Positions 36,371-48,700 of a stretch of 64,000 nt of DNA are shown here, one piece after another. Source of the stretch: Bromus sterilis (taxonomy: Eukaryota > Streptophyta > Magnoliopsida > Poales > Poaceae); contig OX465599.1 in assembly GCA_950022295.1 (NCBI GenBank), positions 6,882,001 to 6,946,000 on the forward strand, given 5' to 3'. Under the pieces are notes generated by a model that saw only the letters and a list, made by a program, of their open reading frames with translations, searched no databases and was not told the origin of the DNA. The translations under genes and the position numbers were made by a program. Each line of letters opens with the position of its first letter. Position 1 is the stretch's first letter.

Positions 36371-36537
36371 TGAAAGACAGAAGCGTTCGGCTTGCCGAAA
36401 CAGGGAGCCGCAGGTGTCTATATATCAACCCTCAATCTTGGCGTACATGTTATGGAATACAGGATACGTGAGGGAGAGGGAAAGAGGTTAGACAGAGTTT
36501 GGTTGAGATTACATCAGGTCATATCTGAATTCTAACA
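36371..36537 (-). repeat. copia 5' LTR (element orientation)
   Basis: 167 bases, TG...CA on the minus strand, flanked outside by the CTAAG target duplication at 36538-36542. The short TATATA tract here is reduced relative to the other LTR. Confidence 0.95.
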
Positions 36538-36759
36538 CTAAGAATATAGTATATTTTTCTGAGGGAAATTGAGTGATCGTATGTTTTTGGGAGAGTATTC
36601 CTGATGGTAGTGTGTGAGATTTGTTTTCAGCCCAAGAGTTCGGCCTGCTCCGGTGCTCCCCCTGTGATGGGTTGCTGATTGCTAGCCGATCAGATGCCTG
36701 CGCCTACCTTCACTTCGCCAAATTCCGCCTTCCCCTCTGCTTCAGCGGCACTCTCTTCA

Positions 36760-37925
36760 GCTCGAGCTCGGTTCAGTAAGATTTGCGTGTGTGTTACTGA
36801 GTTCCGGTTTAGATCCCAATGATTCAATTGCAAAGGACACCCAAATAGGGGGGGAAATGAGACTGAAATGGACTGGGATCGAATCAAGTCTGAAACATAG
36901 ATCGTTGGATTTTTGGAATCATCAAACTGAAGTTACCGGTTCAGTTGATACACTGTGAGTTGTAGTTTGTAGAAGAACATCGGGAAAATGGCGCTTAATG
37001 ACCGTGTAAGATCCTTCTGAAATGATAATGCTTATGCTGTTTGGTTTCTTCATGTAAATGTAATGAAGCTTAATGCCCTGATGTCAAGTTCATGCAAGGC
37101 TGTAACTGTACGTTCATGTAACTCTGCAAGGGCTCTAACTGTACGTTCATGTAACTGTACGTTCATATTTCTGATGGAGTTTAAGGTTGTACTGTAGACT
37201 GTAACACAATTTGGAATGGAGTATGGTTTGAAACTGCAGATTCCAACTGTATGTAGGGAATAGTTTGGATCGGTTTGGCTTCAAAGTACATACAGTTTGG
37301 ATTGGTTTGGATTCTATCACTGCATATTTGGTTTGGTTTGGTTTGGTTGCTGATCTTATACGCACATGGATTGGACTGGGTTTAGTTTGGATTACAAACT
37401 ATTCCCAGGCTTATGTGTGGGTCAAATATTTGAAAAGCTAATCATACCTTGGCTGCATATTGATTAATTGATACACTGTTAGTTTTAGCTTGTAGGAGAA
37501 TACCCGGAAAAACCTTCTACCTCCCATTCATTTTGGTTTAACAGAACTACTGACTTTCATCCCAATTTCCGACTTTCAGACTTTCACCTAACATCTGTTA
37601 GGCATACAGAATCAATATTGTGTGTATCCACCTTCACATCTACAGTATGGTGTCACACGCAACATAATGGCTGATTTTTTTCCAGATATAGTCCCAAGTG
37701 TAGAAATAGGAGAGGGATACATATTACTCCCTCCGTTCCATAATAGCTTGCTAAAACAAGATATATTATGAAACGGAGGGAGTAGATGTAAGACAAGCCT
37801 ACTCTTTTATAAGAAAAGGAGAAATCTATTGCAAAAAAAAACATTAACATAATCATCGACCACCTATCTCACCTTGGGACAGATAAGAATAATGCTGGAC
37901 CAACACAGTGTTGAATCTTTTCTTT
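36760..37925. repeat. second copy of the receptor-kinase 3' flank
   Basis: Collinear with 27450-28200, as described there, but expanded. It contains a Stowaway at 37727, a stretch of CTGTACGTTCATGTAA repeats near 37105-37165 and TTTGGATTGGTTTGG-like repeats near 37260-37390. The matching kinase copy only resumes at 43311, so 37926-43310 holds DNA inserted after the duplication or replaced. Confidence 0.7.
37727..37782. mobile_element. miniature Stowaway MITE (56 bp)
   Basis: CTCCCTCCGTTCCATAATA and the inverse TATATTATGAAACGGAGGGAG face each other over a short loop, flanked by TA (37725-37726 and 37783-37784). Confidence 0.85.
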
Positions 37926-38350
37926 TTGAAATAACACAAGACTTTATTTAATCAAAACAATAGTTACATCGTTTATGAGAAGAGGTACTCCCTCTGATCG
38001 GACAAGTATTTCCGATCGGAGGTAGTACAATTTCATTCAAAGGCTCCTCAAAACATTCAATAGGGAAAGAAAATCTAGCCGGTGTAGGAAGTTCATGAGC
38101 AACCTTATTTGCTTTTCTATTACAATGTTCAAACCTAGAAATTGAAAAATCACAAGCCATAAAGTAACAATATATCATCAAACACCGTCCTCGCCGCTCT
38201 TGTCAATCGTCCGCCATTATTCATTGTTTCAGTAACCTCTAGATTATTAGAATTAATGACGACTCGATTACATCCCGCTCATTGCGCAAGAAACAATCTG
38301 AATCTAACAGCCAAAGCTTCCGCCGTGAGAATGTCCGCACACCATTATAG
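37916..38350 (-). mobile_element. 5'-truncated LINE fragment with RNase H remnant
   Basis: On the minus strand the sequence encodes pieces of a plant LINE RNase H domain: LTAEALAVRFRLFLA, then GCNRVVINSNNLEV, MNNGGRLTRAART, and ISRFEHCNRKANKVAHELPT. It ends downstream in AATAAAGTCTTGTGTTATTT, as LINE 3' ends do. Stops and a frameshift break it. It starts exactly where collinearity with the first kinase flank ends, so it is probably one of the insertions that separated kinase copy 2 from its 3' flank. Confidence 0.75.
37988..38025. mobile_element. 38-bp Stowaway-like remnant nested in the LINE
   Basis: CTCCCTCTGATCGGA and TTCCGATCGGAGGTAG form a hairpin with a seven-base loop, bounded by TA on both sides. 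It is very short, so it may be an internally deleted MITE. Confidence 0.6.
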
Positions 38351-38359
38351 TTTCAAGAG

Positions 38360-39860
38360 GTAATATCACCGGGAGTCATATAACTTGCGCACGATGTTCA
38401 GTTTGGTGCTAGAAATTTGAAAATATGGAATTGCATTCATTCAACTTGACTCAGACGTGCATATATGGTCACAAATGTATATATGGATTTATCCATGTGT
38501 ATGGCCCCACCTGTCAATGAGCGATGACGTTTAGATGATGTATTTTTACACAAAAACACCCTCGTAATTTTTTTATTTGTCAAAAGAGATGACAATCGCC
38601 ACACATTTTTTAAAACATCCTTATAATGTTTTTATTTGCTAAAATACAAATAATTGTACTGGTTAAATGAAATGCATCATGAAAATGATCCGAACACGCG
38701 ATATTGGTTTCACACCGCGCGGTCTTGGCCAGTTGGCCTAGCAAAATTGGTTGTCAATAAAGGATTCCGCAACTTCATATCCTTCTTCACCGCGTCGGCT
38801 CATTTTGCACAATGGGTTGTTGCCCAGTGCGTCCCATTTTGCAATGTTAATTTTTTTTATTCCTTGCAACAAGTTAAATTACAAGTGTCTGTCATGAATA
38901 ATGAAATACAACTATAAATTTAATTTATTATATTTAAAATATTTAGGTTTATTTTAAATAATATTTTAAACTATCAATATTAAAGTATAAATAAAATGCT
39001 TGTGATTAATTTTTATAACCATAAAATAAAATTAAAGTTAGAATATTCTAATTGTTAAAAATATTATAAGATCATTATGCATTTTATATATTTACAAATA
39101 AATATATCAATGAGAAAATACATTGAATAAATATATAAATATTTTTCAAATTTATATATTTATTTTTCATTATGAAAATTGAGAAACTATAAATTTTCAT
39201 GGTATTATTTGAAAACATATGTATTTATTTATTTGCAAATTTATGTAAATAATTTTTAATTCACAATTTTAGTATATTGATGTTTTTGAAATTAATCTCA
39301 AATATTTAATAATAGAATATAATAGATTATATATATATTATTTATGGAAGACTATTAAAACTTATCTAGCAACAGTGAATTAAACATAATTAACGTTATA
39401 AAATGTGTCGCATTAGACAACAATCCATCGTGCAAAATGGACTGAGGAGGCTATATAGGGCTACTGAATACGTTCGAACATGACACTTCAGTAGGCCAAC
39501 TGGGTAGGATGGTTCGACTAAAACCCCAAGTTGTGAGTTGGATTCTCATGCTCAATTATTTTACTCGTAGTATTTTTCGCTTAGTAAATATAGGTAGGAC
39601 CCACTGTTCATATATCTTTAAAAAATAAATAGTATTTGAGTTGCACAATAGTTAGTGTTTCTGCAAGTAAAAATACAAGGGACTTTTATGTAAAAATGCA
39701 TCGTGATGGTCTATTTGTCTACAAATAAAAATTATAAGGGTGTTTAGTGTAAAAACGTTTGCTAATCGCCATCACTCACTGACAAGTGGGGTCTACGTTT
39801 GCATACTTATTTGTGACCGTATCTGCACGCTCGAATCAAGTTATGTGACTGATATTTCGT
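38360..39860. mobile_element. ~1.5 kb long-inverted-repeat (foldback/MITE-like) element
   Basis: Left arm about 38360-38880 and right arm about 39390-39860 are imperfect inverted copies. Examples: CATTTTGCACAATGGGTTGT at 38800 against the complement of the sequence around 39430 (CATTTTGCACGATGGATTGT); CCAGTTGGCCTA at 38731 against the complement near 39495; GGTCACAAAT with GTGAGTGATG/ATGAGCGATG near the outer ends. The centre (38890-39390) is extremely AT-rich. No transposase is present. A clear target duplication could not be fixed because the outer edges are diverged. The long arms suggest a non-autonomous MULE or foldback element. The family is unknown. Confidence 0.7.
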
Positions 39861-40774
39861 ATCTTACATTCTTAAGAAGTTGCTCTCCACTACTACCAAT
39901 TCTCTTAACATGCACACACTTCACCTCATCATGCATGCCACATCACCCTCCACTAACATATTTCTCTCAACATGCAAGCATGCCACCTCATAATCCAACA
40001 TGCATGAGAAAGACCCACCTCAATATGCCACTATGCATAATAAAAAACCACATGCAACATGTATGCATGAGAATTTTTATTTTTACTATGATATTTATAT
40101 TAAATCCGCATATTAGTTTAAAAGTTATTGTTTCAAATATATATGCTTCATTTAATCAAATATTTTCACTGAAATATTTTGCAAAAAAATTCCGCAACAA
40201 GCGTGCGGGACATCTTCTAGTTTTCAAAGTTTTAGCACCAAAATAAACATCGAGCGCAAGTTCTACGACCCTCAATGATATTATCTCTAGTTTCAATAAC
40301 ATAGTGTTGAATCCTAATGTAGTTTCTCCTATCACGCATGCACTCTCTCCTTTAATCATAGCTTTTTCTGCAAATCATCTTGCCGTTTCTTTTTTAAAAT
40401 ACATATACAAGAATGAAAAACACAAGGAGAGGCTTGCATTCTTGTTAGATCATCAGTAACATTGTTTGGTCCGCATGATCTTCTCATTTCATTGCTCGTA
40501 ACATGTGAAGGATTTCTGATGTGAAGAGCTTTTTGGTAGGGCCAGGTTATCAAAAGCGGGTGTTTTGATGTCTCGACTCCCGCAAAACCTCGTTTGGATT
40601 GGATCAGAGCCGCGTTGGATTGTAAAACTGATCCAGACAATTCAATCTTAAAATTTCAAAAGGTTTAATGATCCGAGCAGGAGATGGCCTAAATTCTTTT
40701 GTGACCACGTCGACACGTCCCAAATTCCAAAGGGGCATGTCCACGTGTGTCACTTGGAACCGAGATCCCCATTT
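39861..40774. other. intergenic DNA, AT-rich
   Basis: No gene is recognised. Open frames here are low-complexity shadows. Near 40730-40755 CACGTG-type words (GTCCACGTGTGTC) occur just left of the MULE target site and may be promoter elements of an unrecognised plus-strand transcript. Confidence 0.4.
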
Positions 40775-40783
40775 TGCATCCTC

Positions 40784-41421
40784 GGAAGAAATTCTTATAC
40801 GACCCGGGTCGCACGCACAGAATTGTTGGACCCTCTTCTGATGCTGCCACCTGGAAAATTGATCTCAAAGCACCTCGACCTCTCTTCCATCCCCCGATAG
40901 CTTCTTCTCAGATTCACACAGCTATTCTCCATTCGTTGCTGCTCCGTTCCTCGCCGGTGCACGCAAGCCTACTGCCGCTGCTCCGTTCTGCCCGTGCAGC
41001 CACACTCCTCAACAATTTCCGTTCTGTTCAAATTGTTCCGGTTGCTCCGCTGTCGGTTGTGGCCATACTGCTCGACGGCGATGCAATTGTGTTGCTCGCC
41101 CTCGCAATTCGCGGCCTTGCTCCTCAACGCCCGTGAAACTCTGCTGCTCGCCGCTTAGTCCTTCGTCCAGACGAATCCATCTAGTCCGGCAAAACACAAG
41201 GAGCTGGTTGGCTGGCCACCGCCGTCTGTCATGCCATCCGTATCTGGCCGTGGCACCGACGGAAAGGAACTCGCCTTATTATAATCAAGATTAGGCAGAG
41301 GGTTGGGGATAAGGTGAGGTGAGTCACGGGGATGCTTTAAGATTTGTAGTGCCACGTGTCGTCTGATGGAATTGGTCTTCAGATTGCTGGCGTGAGACCA
41401 GGTCGTATAGGATTATTTTCC
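40784..41421. mobile_element. non-autonomous MULE (638 bp) with 9-bp target duplication, Pack-MULE-like cargo
   Basis: The termini are inverted: the left end reads GGAAGAAATTCTTATACGAC, and the right end read in reverse complement starts GGAAAATAATCCTATACGAC. Similarity extends about 85 bases with gaps. The flanks carry the identical 9-mer TGCATCCTC (40775-40783 and 41422-41430), the size expected for Mutator-like elements. The interior (about 40860-41180) is CpG-rich and exon-like, with repeated CTGCTCCGTT words, but no protein is recognised. GC-rich cargo between MULE ends suggests a captured gene fragment, which is inference. Confidence 0.8.
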
Positions 41422-41430
41422 TGCATCCTC

Positions 41431-43310
41431 CCACTACAAATCCAGCCGCCATGCCTATGGCTCCGGGAGAACAATGGCGGGAGGAACGACTGCTCGGCCG
41501 CCGCCGTCGTCGTCAGTGTACTGCTTCCAGGGTGCATGCCTCACCGGGAGATGGCGGAAAGAGGACGTACGGGAGCAACTGCTCGCCGGCGGCCGCCGCG
41601 TTCGGTGCTTGCTGGATCCGCCGCCCCGGAGGCCAATCCCTGCCGTGGCGACTCTACTCCGCATCAGTGACATTGGTACATCTGAATTCAGTATTTTGTT
41701 TTCTAATCTCGGTAACTCGCTTTCGCATTAATCGTTCTAGGAGTATTTATTTACTGGAGTCTCTGTCAGATGATGCCGTCACATCAAAGGTCAGGGGAGT
41801 GGTAATCTTGCTCTGTTGTTGCATGTGCATATTTGAGCCCTACTACCTATACATGGAGCGTTTGGTGATACATTGAATTCGGTTAACGAGTATCGTGATG
41901 CTGAGATTTTCAACTGGTTTCTGTATATTCAGTTCAGTCATGTAGTACAGTTCAGTGTCGAATGACGTCTGCTTAAATCCCATGTGCAGCTACAATCTAT
42001 CTGACCATTTTAGAGCTCACTTTTTGGTTTTTTACTGTGCTTGAATCACAAATCGAACAGCCTTTGTCTGTTCTTATAGATTATGTTGCCTCATGTAGGA
42101 CACATGATTAAATGTTAGTAATGGTCAGTTGTATCACAACAAGAGAAGCTGTCTAAAAGGTCATATCCATGCCCCCAGATACAACTGCATATACAAACCA
42201 CTGATTAAAATCACAGGAAAAAGGAAATCGCGGCATAGAAATTTGCAGTTATGGCTACGGCAGGAATGGCGCGATCTCCTGCGATTCCCTGGGCTGTGCA
42301 AATCGTGCGGCCGTTTCCGATCGACGATAGCGCGGCTGTTTCGGCGGTGATTTAAAATTGTGATACAAACCATTGGGAGTGCCTCGAGACACTCTTATGA
42401 GTAATGGGGTTCCTCTGTTGGCCTTGTGAAATGCAAGTTAGTCTTTTCTGAATGCAACCACCTCTCTGCTTCTGACAAGCCGTTCCCAATTGTAATTATG
42501 ATGCTCAATAACATGGTTTTCAATAGATGAAACCACCCATTTCTTTCCTTTCTTTGAATTATTATTTCATTATCATTAGTTATGCGCCCTTGCTTTTAAT
42601 CCTGCATTGATTGGTTGGTGCTTCAGTTGATTTGGGGACATGAGTGTTGTTCATGGCAATTTGCCTTTAGCATTGCTCTGCACTAAGGTGCATAGATTTC
42701 TTTAGGGTATACATTCACTTTTAATGTTATTACTAGTTATTTGCCATCATTCTTATGATTTGTGCTGCAAGAAAACAATGGTGTTGTGCTTGACTTCAGC
42801 TTGTCATCCATGAAACATAAAAGGAGGATTAGAAATACTCTGTAATTTATATTGCCTATTCTGTTTTCTATTAATGTACAGTTTATTTCAGTGTAAACTG
42901 CTATTGCTGTCGCTTCTACAACTTAATTATTTTGATGGTCTTTACCAAACTTGACGATTCAGTCCATCAGAATTATGAAACCCCAGTCTCTTTTCTTTTA
43001 TGCTATACAGACCCAATGTATCATATGGGTAGCAGCAGGAGGGGTTGCATGGATAAGATTCGATGCTCTCTGTACACCGAAAAATGCCTAGTGAAAGGAG
43101 AACTACCATGGAGTTCTTCATCAAGGAGAGCTAGTTTTTCATCTACAAAGGTACAAGACCATGAGGTACAACTTCACCAAATAATCAAACATGTATATTT
43201 CCTGGAAAGTTCAAATGGTGCCATTTCAAACATACTTCCATAGTACAAGGGATATGATACAAAAGCCTAAGCGCATACATATGATTTCTTCTGCTCGTTA
43301 CCCACCTTTT
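41431..43310. other. unassigned DNA 5' of the MULE site to kinase copy 2 stop
   Basis: 41431-41680 is CpG-rich directly after the MULE and could be a first exon or leader of a plus-strand transcript (CCGCCATGCCTATGGCTCC near 41446), but no family is recognised. 41700-43000 is AT-rich and non-coding by appearance. 43250-43310 is the probable 3' UTR of kinase copy 2 on the minus strand. Confidence 0.35.
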
Positions 43311-45772
43311 CTACCTTGGGCCAGATAATATGGATGCTTCAAATGGAGCTGAATATGTTGATGGATTATCTTGAACAAACATGAGTGAATTTGCATTGAA
43401 AGTTTCGATGCTAATCGCACCTTCCAATACCTTGATCACGGTTGACATTGAAGGCCTTTTAGTGCAGTCATGTTGCAGGCACCATATTGCAAGCTTCATC
43501 GTTTGAACCACTTCTTCCTGGTATGAGACCATATCATCACTATGCTTATCAATAAGATCAACCAATTGGTTGTTTTGAGCCTTTTCTCGTAACAAATTTA
43601 TGAGCTGGACATTCTCCTCGGGCAGAGAGTTGTCAATATTTTTTCTTCCACTTACTATTTCCATCACAACAACTCCAAAGCTGTAGACGTCAACTTTTTC
43701 AGTAATATGCGATGTCAACCATTCAGGTGCTAGATACCCAGGTGTTCCTCTCATCACTGTCACTACCTTGCTTTGGTCCCTATTTATTAACTTACACAGT
43801 CCAAAATCACCCACTTTGGCGTTGAAGCTGTCATCCAAGAGAATATTTTGTGGTTTAATGTCCAAATGAGCAATTTTTCGCTTGCACTGCTCGTGAAGAT
43901 AGCATAGGCCCTTGGCAATATCAAGAATTATCCTACACCGAGTGCACCAAGCAAGAGGGTATTGTTATGGCGGTAATAAATCCACCTATCAAGCGACCCT
44001 CTTGACATATATTCATAACCTAGAAGCCTCTCAGACTTCTCTGCACAAAACCCAATCAGGCTGACAAGATTGATGTGTTCGATGCTACCAATAGTCTCGA
44101 CCTCTGCCAAGAATTCTTTCTTTCCTTGCCTAGCACCTTCCAAACGTTTCACCGCAACTCTTTCTTCACCAAATTTCCCTTCAAAAACTGTCCCAAACCC
44201 ACCTTCTCCGAGCTTCTTAACAAACCCGTCGGTACATTCTCTCAATGTCTCAAGAGAAAACCTTGTCGGCATTCCGGGAAATTGATCAAAATCAAATTCC
44301 TCGTCTTTTTCTCGAGACTTCCTCCTCCTTTGTAGATAAAGAATGGCAACAATGATAAGCAATGCAAGAGTAGTAATAGCTCCAATTGTAGCACCTACTA
44401 TCACCTTTTTATTGTTTGAAGTGGATGGAGAAATTGAGGGTCTACCCTGCACCTTGAGGTAAACAGTGGAGAGGTGACGTTCATCTTCGGACGGTATTAA
44501 TTGCAGGGAGAAGACCTTGGTCATCCACATGCATTTTCTAGCTCTGAACAGAACTGCCATGCAGGAGCAGTTCTTCAAGCAGGCTTGCTGACAATCTTCA
44601 TTGGTTGTTGCATTTACAACCACGGGGTTTTCATCAAAGTAAGAAATGTCTGGAATGGCCAATAACTGATGGTGTTGTATTTCCTGACATGAGATTGGAG
44701 TTAATGGTGTGCAACCAAGATTTGGTTTCCTTCCATCCACTAGCTTGAAGTAGCTTGAACCTGAATTATTATCAACTGGGCATGTGCATTGCCCCCTGGT
44801 GCATATGCCGTACTCCCCACAGGCCGTTGGGTAAGCACAATCATCCATTCCTATGGATCCCAATACATCGTACACCACATCCCAACTGCCGCCACTAAAC
44901 GAATCCGCAAACCAGTCATACAACCTCAGATGTCCATCTGACTCAAATCTCATGTACTGGCCGGACTTGGCTGTTGGCAGCGAAATATTAATATCATATT
45001 GATAGGTTGGCTGCCAAAAAATGTTGATGCTTCCATTCATGAATGTAACCTTTGTTGGATCATTTCTTGTCTTGTTTTGGATCATGGTATGCGTAAAGTA
45101 GAGTTGTGGTGGTGTGGATTCAGCATAAGCATATAATCCATCTGGACGTACACTAATATAAAACTTATTCTGGGTTGCATTTGTTGCAGAAATATTTGAT
45201 GTGAGCCTCATACCTTCACGAAGTGACTGCCCAAGGACCATTGTGTCAGTAGGATGATCGAATGACTGCCACACTGCTGCCTTCCTCTGATCAAGCAATA
45301 CTAGATTTCCAATCTCGCTGATTGCCATGGCTGCCACAGACCGGCCCGAGTTGCTGCTTGACCAGACGTGGCTACCATCAGCATCACGGAGGATCAAGTT
45401 CCCGTCCGAGGTAAACTCAAGGGTGGCATTATTCTTGACAGGGCGATCCCGGTTGGCGGACCAGACCGTCTGCAGCGGACGATACCCGCTCGATGTGCCA
45501 TTGAAGACTTTGACAAAAGAAACGGCAAAGAGGGACACATCGCACACGAGGGTGGATACACAAACAAACCCTGCCACGAAGGCAAATCCAGAGGAGTAAT
45601 CTTCTGGTCGTATAATACTTTGCAGAATTGGGTCACTGGAGTAGGAGTCGGCGTTGTTGATCCACACTGTTGATGGTTTCACCATGGAATGGTCCAAGCC
45701 CTGTGCGGCGGAGAGAAGTGCCACCGCAGTTGTAAGCGGTACCAGGAAGAAGAGGAGATTGACAGGACCCAT
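43311..45772 (-). pseudogene. G-type lectin receptor-like kinase, copy 2, frameshifted
   Basis: Same architecture as the intact copy at 28321. A signal peptide starts at the ATG at 45772 (MGPVNLLFFLVPL). Then come B-lectin (WSANRDRPV, WQSFDHPTDT), EGF-like (CGEYGICTRGQCTC), PAN (CQQACLKNCSC), membrane helix and kinase (GEGGFGTVFEG, VAVKRL, HLDIKPQN with Leu before Asp, DFG). Beside copy 1, the region after YYRHNN has one base fewer: GAGGGTATTGTTATGGCGG here against GAGGGTTGTTGTTATGACGG. The frame is lost near 43960 and the first frame stops at 43928. The remaining kinase frame is open down to 43311. A natural null, or a sequencing error at one base, are the two explanations. A strong donor (CTCATCAG before GTAAGACC, about 45903) suggests a leader intron upstream. 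Confidence 0.9.
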
Positions 45773-48700
45773 ATGCTCGTGTTGGGCGGAATCGGAGCCT
45801 GTGAGCAAGAATAATGAGTTGATTCCTGGCTTATGAGAAGCCACCAAGAACTAAACTGGGGATGAGCTAGCAAGGCAGAAACGAAGATCATTTGGTCTTA
45901 CCTGATGAGGCGACTGAGATGCCAATGGCAGCGGAGAAGATGTATTCGCCGGAAAAGAGATGTCCTTGCCGGCGTTGGGTGCCTGGGCTCGCCGGGAAGA
46001 GTGGTTTGGGACTTTGGAGATGGATCGGTCCGGCTAGTTTACAAGTGTGGCTTGACTGGCTGGCTGACTAGCTTTGCCGGCTCAAGGTCTCCGTGTGAGT
46101 TGTTGGAGGTCTCCGTGTTGTCCGGGAGTCACGGGTTCATCGTGCTTGAATTGGGTCCATGCATGGTGGATGAAGAATAATAATGATTGTAGCTCACGGC
46201 CGGGTACAACCCAGGCTGTGTTGCTGGAGTGTTCCACGCTCTAGTCAGTAAGCTCTTGAACCAATCCATCTCTGAAAATCAGCACCGTCTCCGGCGAATC
46301 CAGGCAACACTATCCTTTTCCGGCGATCGCCGCTCCGCCGGCGGCTCGCTCGACGTCATCAGCCATCAGGTGTGACCGTGTTTCTGCTTTGCTGGATCCT
46401 TCTTAACGCCATTTTCATATAAGCTGTCGATATTAGAATAAGTACTACTCTCTTCAACTGAAATTACTTATCGTTCAAATGGATGTATCTAGCTTTTTTT
46501 TAGTGTTAGATACATTCATTTAAGCGATAAACAATTTGTTTTTGCAGTTAGAATAAATACTAACACAGACCTTACCTGTAGAAATACGGAATACACATGG
46601 ATTCTTGCAGTACAAATTAAGAAAAAACAAGTTTAGAGATAGCTGTAGTTAAAGTGTTAAACCAATCTCCAACTCAAAGTAATTAAAATCTGTGCTTGGC
46701 CATGTGCACCGCATAGAGCGCAATGATGTGAGAACACTCTTTTCTAATCCGTCGGTGTCGATCGATTTATTTTAGAATACCAAAACACCTGCCTAACCCA
46801 CTCACTAAACACTGCCATTGTTCTAAACCGTCGGTGTCGATCTGAACTTATATTAGTACGTGCGCGCTTTGCTCACGCGATTGATATGCTTCGTGGAAAC
46901 ACACTTTTCTTGAGCAATACGAGTATTTTATTGTGTAGCATAACTAGTTTCTTGGTGATCTGTTAGGACTGAAAATCCTCGTGTCACCTGTTCAAATCTG
47001 GTTTCTGGTAGAAAAAAAAATGGATCCACCGAATAGGGTTCTTTTTTTGAAGCTAGAATAGGTTTGTTCTAGACGATCGATTTGCATTGGAAGTAAGGCA
47101 GATAAGCATATGCAGGAGAAGCGACAATACATGTTTCACTTGTTCTCACAAGATAAATTTTATCCATTCACAACATGACATATGCTAGCTGCAACATGAC
47201 TAAAGATGTATAAAAACAACAACATAGTTTTAAACGGAAACAACGGGCTCCTTATATGAAATGCTTAAAGAATTAATAAAAATTTCTACGTAATACTTCA
47301 CTCTTGACCATTGGCCTTTTCCTTTTCAAAGTGTGATTATGCTTGGAAACTCTTGCGCTCTTCCTTCCCGGAAGCAAACATGATTAAAAACCTAAATCTT
47401 CCTTTCTGGAACATTTTCAGGACACGTAAACTCATTTGCTTCTTGGTACGACAAATGTCCTCACAGCAAGAAAATTAAAACCTCGTTTGTCCCTTTTATA
47501 GAAAAAATATATCTGCCTGCATACATTTTAAAACCCAAAGAGACATGGCTTAGATACTTTAGCCCATGTAAATATTTACCAAGAAGAAATATATTGGACA
47601 TATCTTGGCAAACATATCTTAAAGATAATCCTTATAATTATGAAATGCTCACATCAAGAGCAGCCAACCGTGCTATTGTTTACCAGCATCATATCAACAT
47701 ATCAAGAAAATTGAGACATCGCGTATTATAATTAGTGCAACAAAGGACCTCTACTGCCAGCCTGCCACAATGCTTTCTTAACCAAAATGAAGGCCAATAG
47801 AAAATCAGGTAGTGTCACCAAGTAGCATGATTATATCATACATACATTTACTCTCACATGCAACCTCGCATGCTTTTCACATTTTCCATTAATTCTAGAG
47901 TTCGAAAGACTATTGCACTACCTAAAATCTGAAATTCAGCCAATCCATTCAACCTCAAGTGAAACAGAGGCAACTGCATTCAAACCATTAATCTCATATG
48001 TTTTCAGTTGACTCTCATGTTGCATAAAATAGGATAATCTTTTTGAAAAGGGGAATATATTAATATCGCAAAGATACCAATTACACCCAGCCTCTGCACC
48101 AATAAAATGTCGCAAGACATCAGATATACACACAACCAAAAGAGAAAATAAAAAAGAAAGAAAAAAAAGCAAAGGTCCTACCATAGCGATCAACTTCTTT
48201 CAATAGTATCACATAAAAGAGTTAATGCACTGGCGGTCCTAATTCTTTTCACGCAGTGTCACTTGGGTCCTAATTCTTTCAAAATGCATATCTAGGTCCT
48301 AAATCTTTTGTAGGCGGTTCAAGTGAGGTCCTATTTTTGTATGACCTCAGCCTACGACAGGCCTCAGGCTATGACATGTACGCCCCTCATGTCAGGTTGA
48401 CCAGTCAACATTCACTTATTTGGATAATGTTGCAATTGTTTAATAAAAGAAAATCCAGAAATTGGTTAAAACTATAGAAATTCATATCTTTTAATATGTA
48501 AGTCAGATGAAAATATTTTATACATGAAAGTTGCTCAGAGAAATACAACGAGTATGAATACGCTACCCACATATCCACCCACCCCCAACCCCCTATAACA
48601 TACCGAACGTGGAACATTCCCCCTCCGTATTGCCTGTCTGATATTCACCCAGAGCCGGTAAAACATCCCCGGATGATTTCCCGCTCCGAGCAATACACCT

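Larger units (their letters stand above)
31609..36537 (-). mobile_element. complete Ty1/copia retrotransposon with short LTRs, 4,929 bp
   Basis: Two near-identical short LTRs bound the element: 31609-31779 (171 bp) and 36371-36537 (167 bp). Flanking target duplications are CTAAG at 31604-31608 and 36538-36542. Next to the right LTR, on the minus strand, TGGTATACAGAGCC resembles the methionine-tRNA primer site with one extra base. AAGGGAGGG before the left LTR is the polypurine tract. The order gag, protease, integrase, RT, RNase H (integrase before RT) defines copia. The LTRs differ by two substitutions plus a 10-base and a 6-base indel, so the insertion is fairly young. Several stops and frameshifts break the polyprotein. 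It lies in the 3' flank side of kinase copy 2 and separates the two tandem kinase copies. Confidence 0.95.

Noticed and set aside
39740..40246. 168-codon open frame
   Set aside because: Covers the right arm of the inverted-repeat element and AT-rich DNA. Composition is not protein-like.
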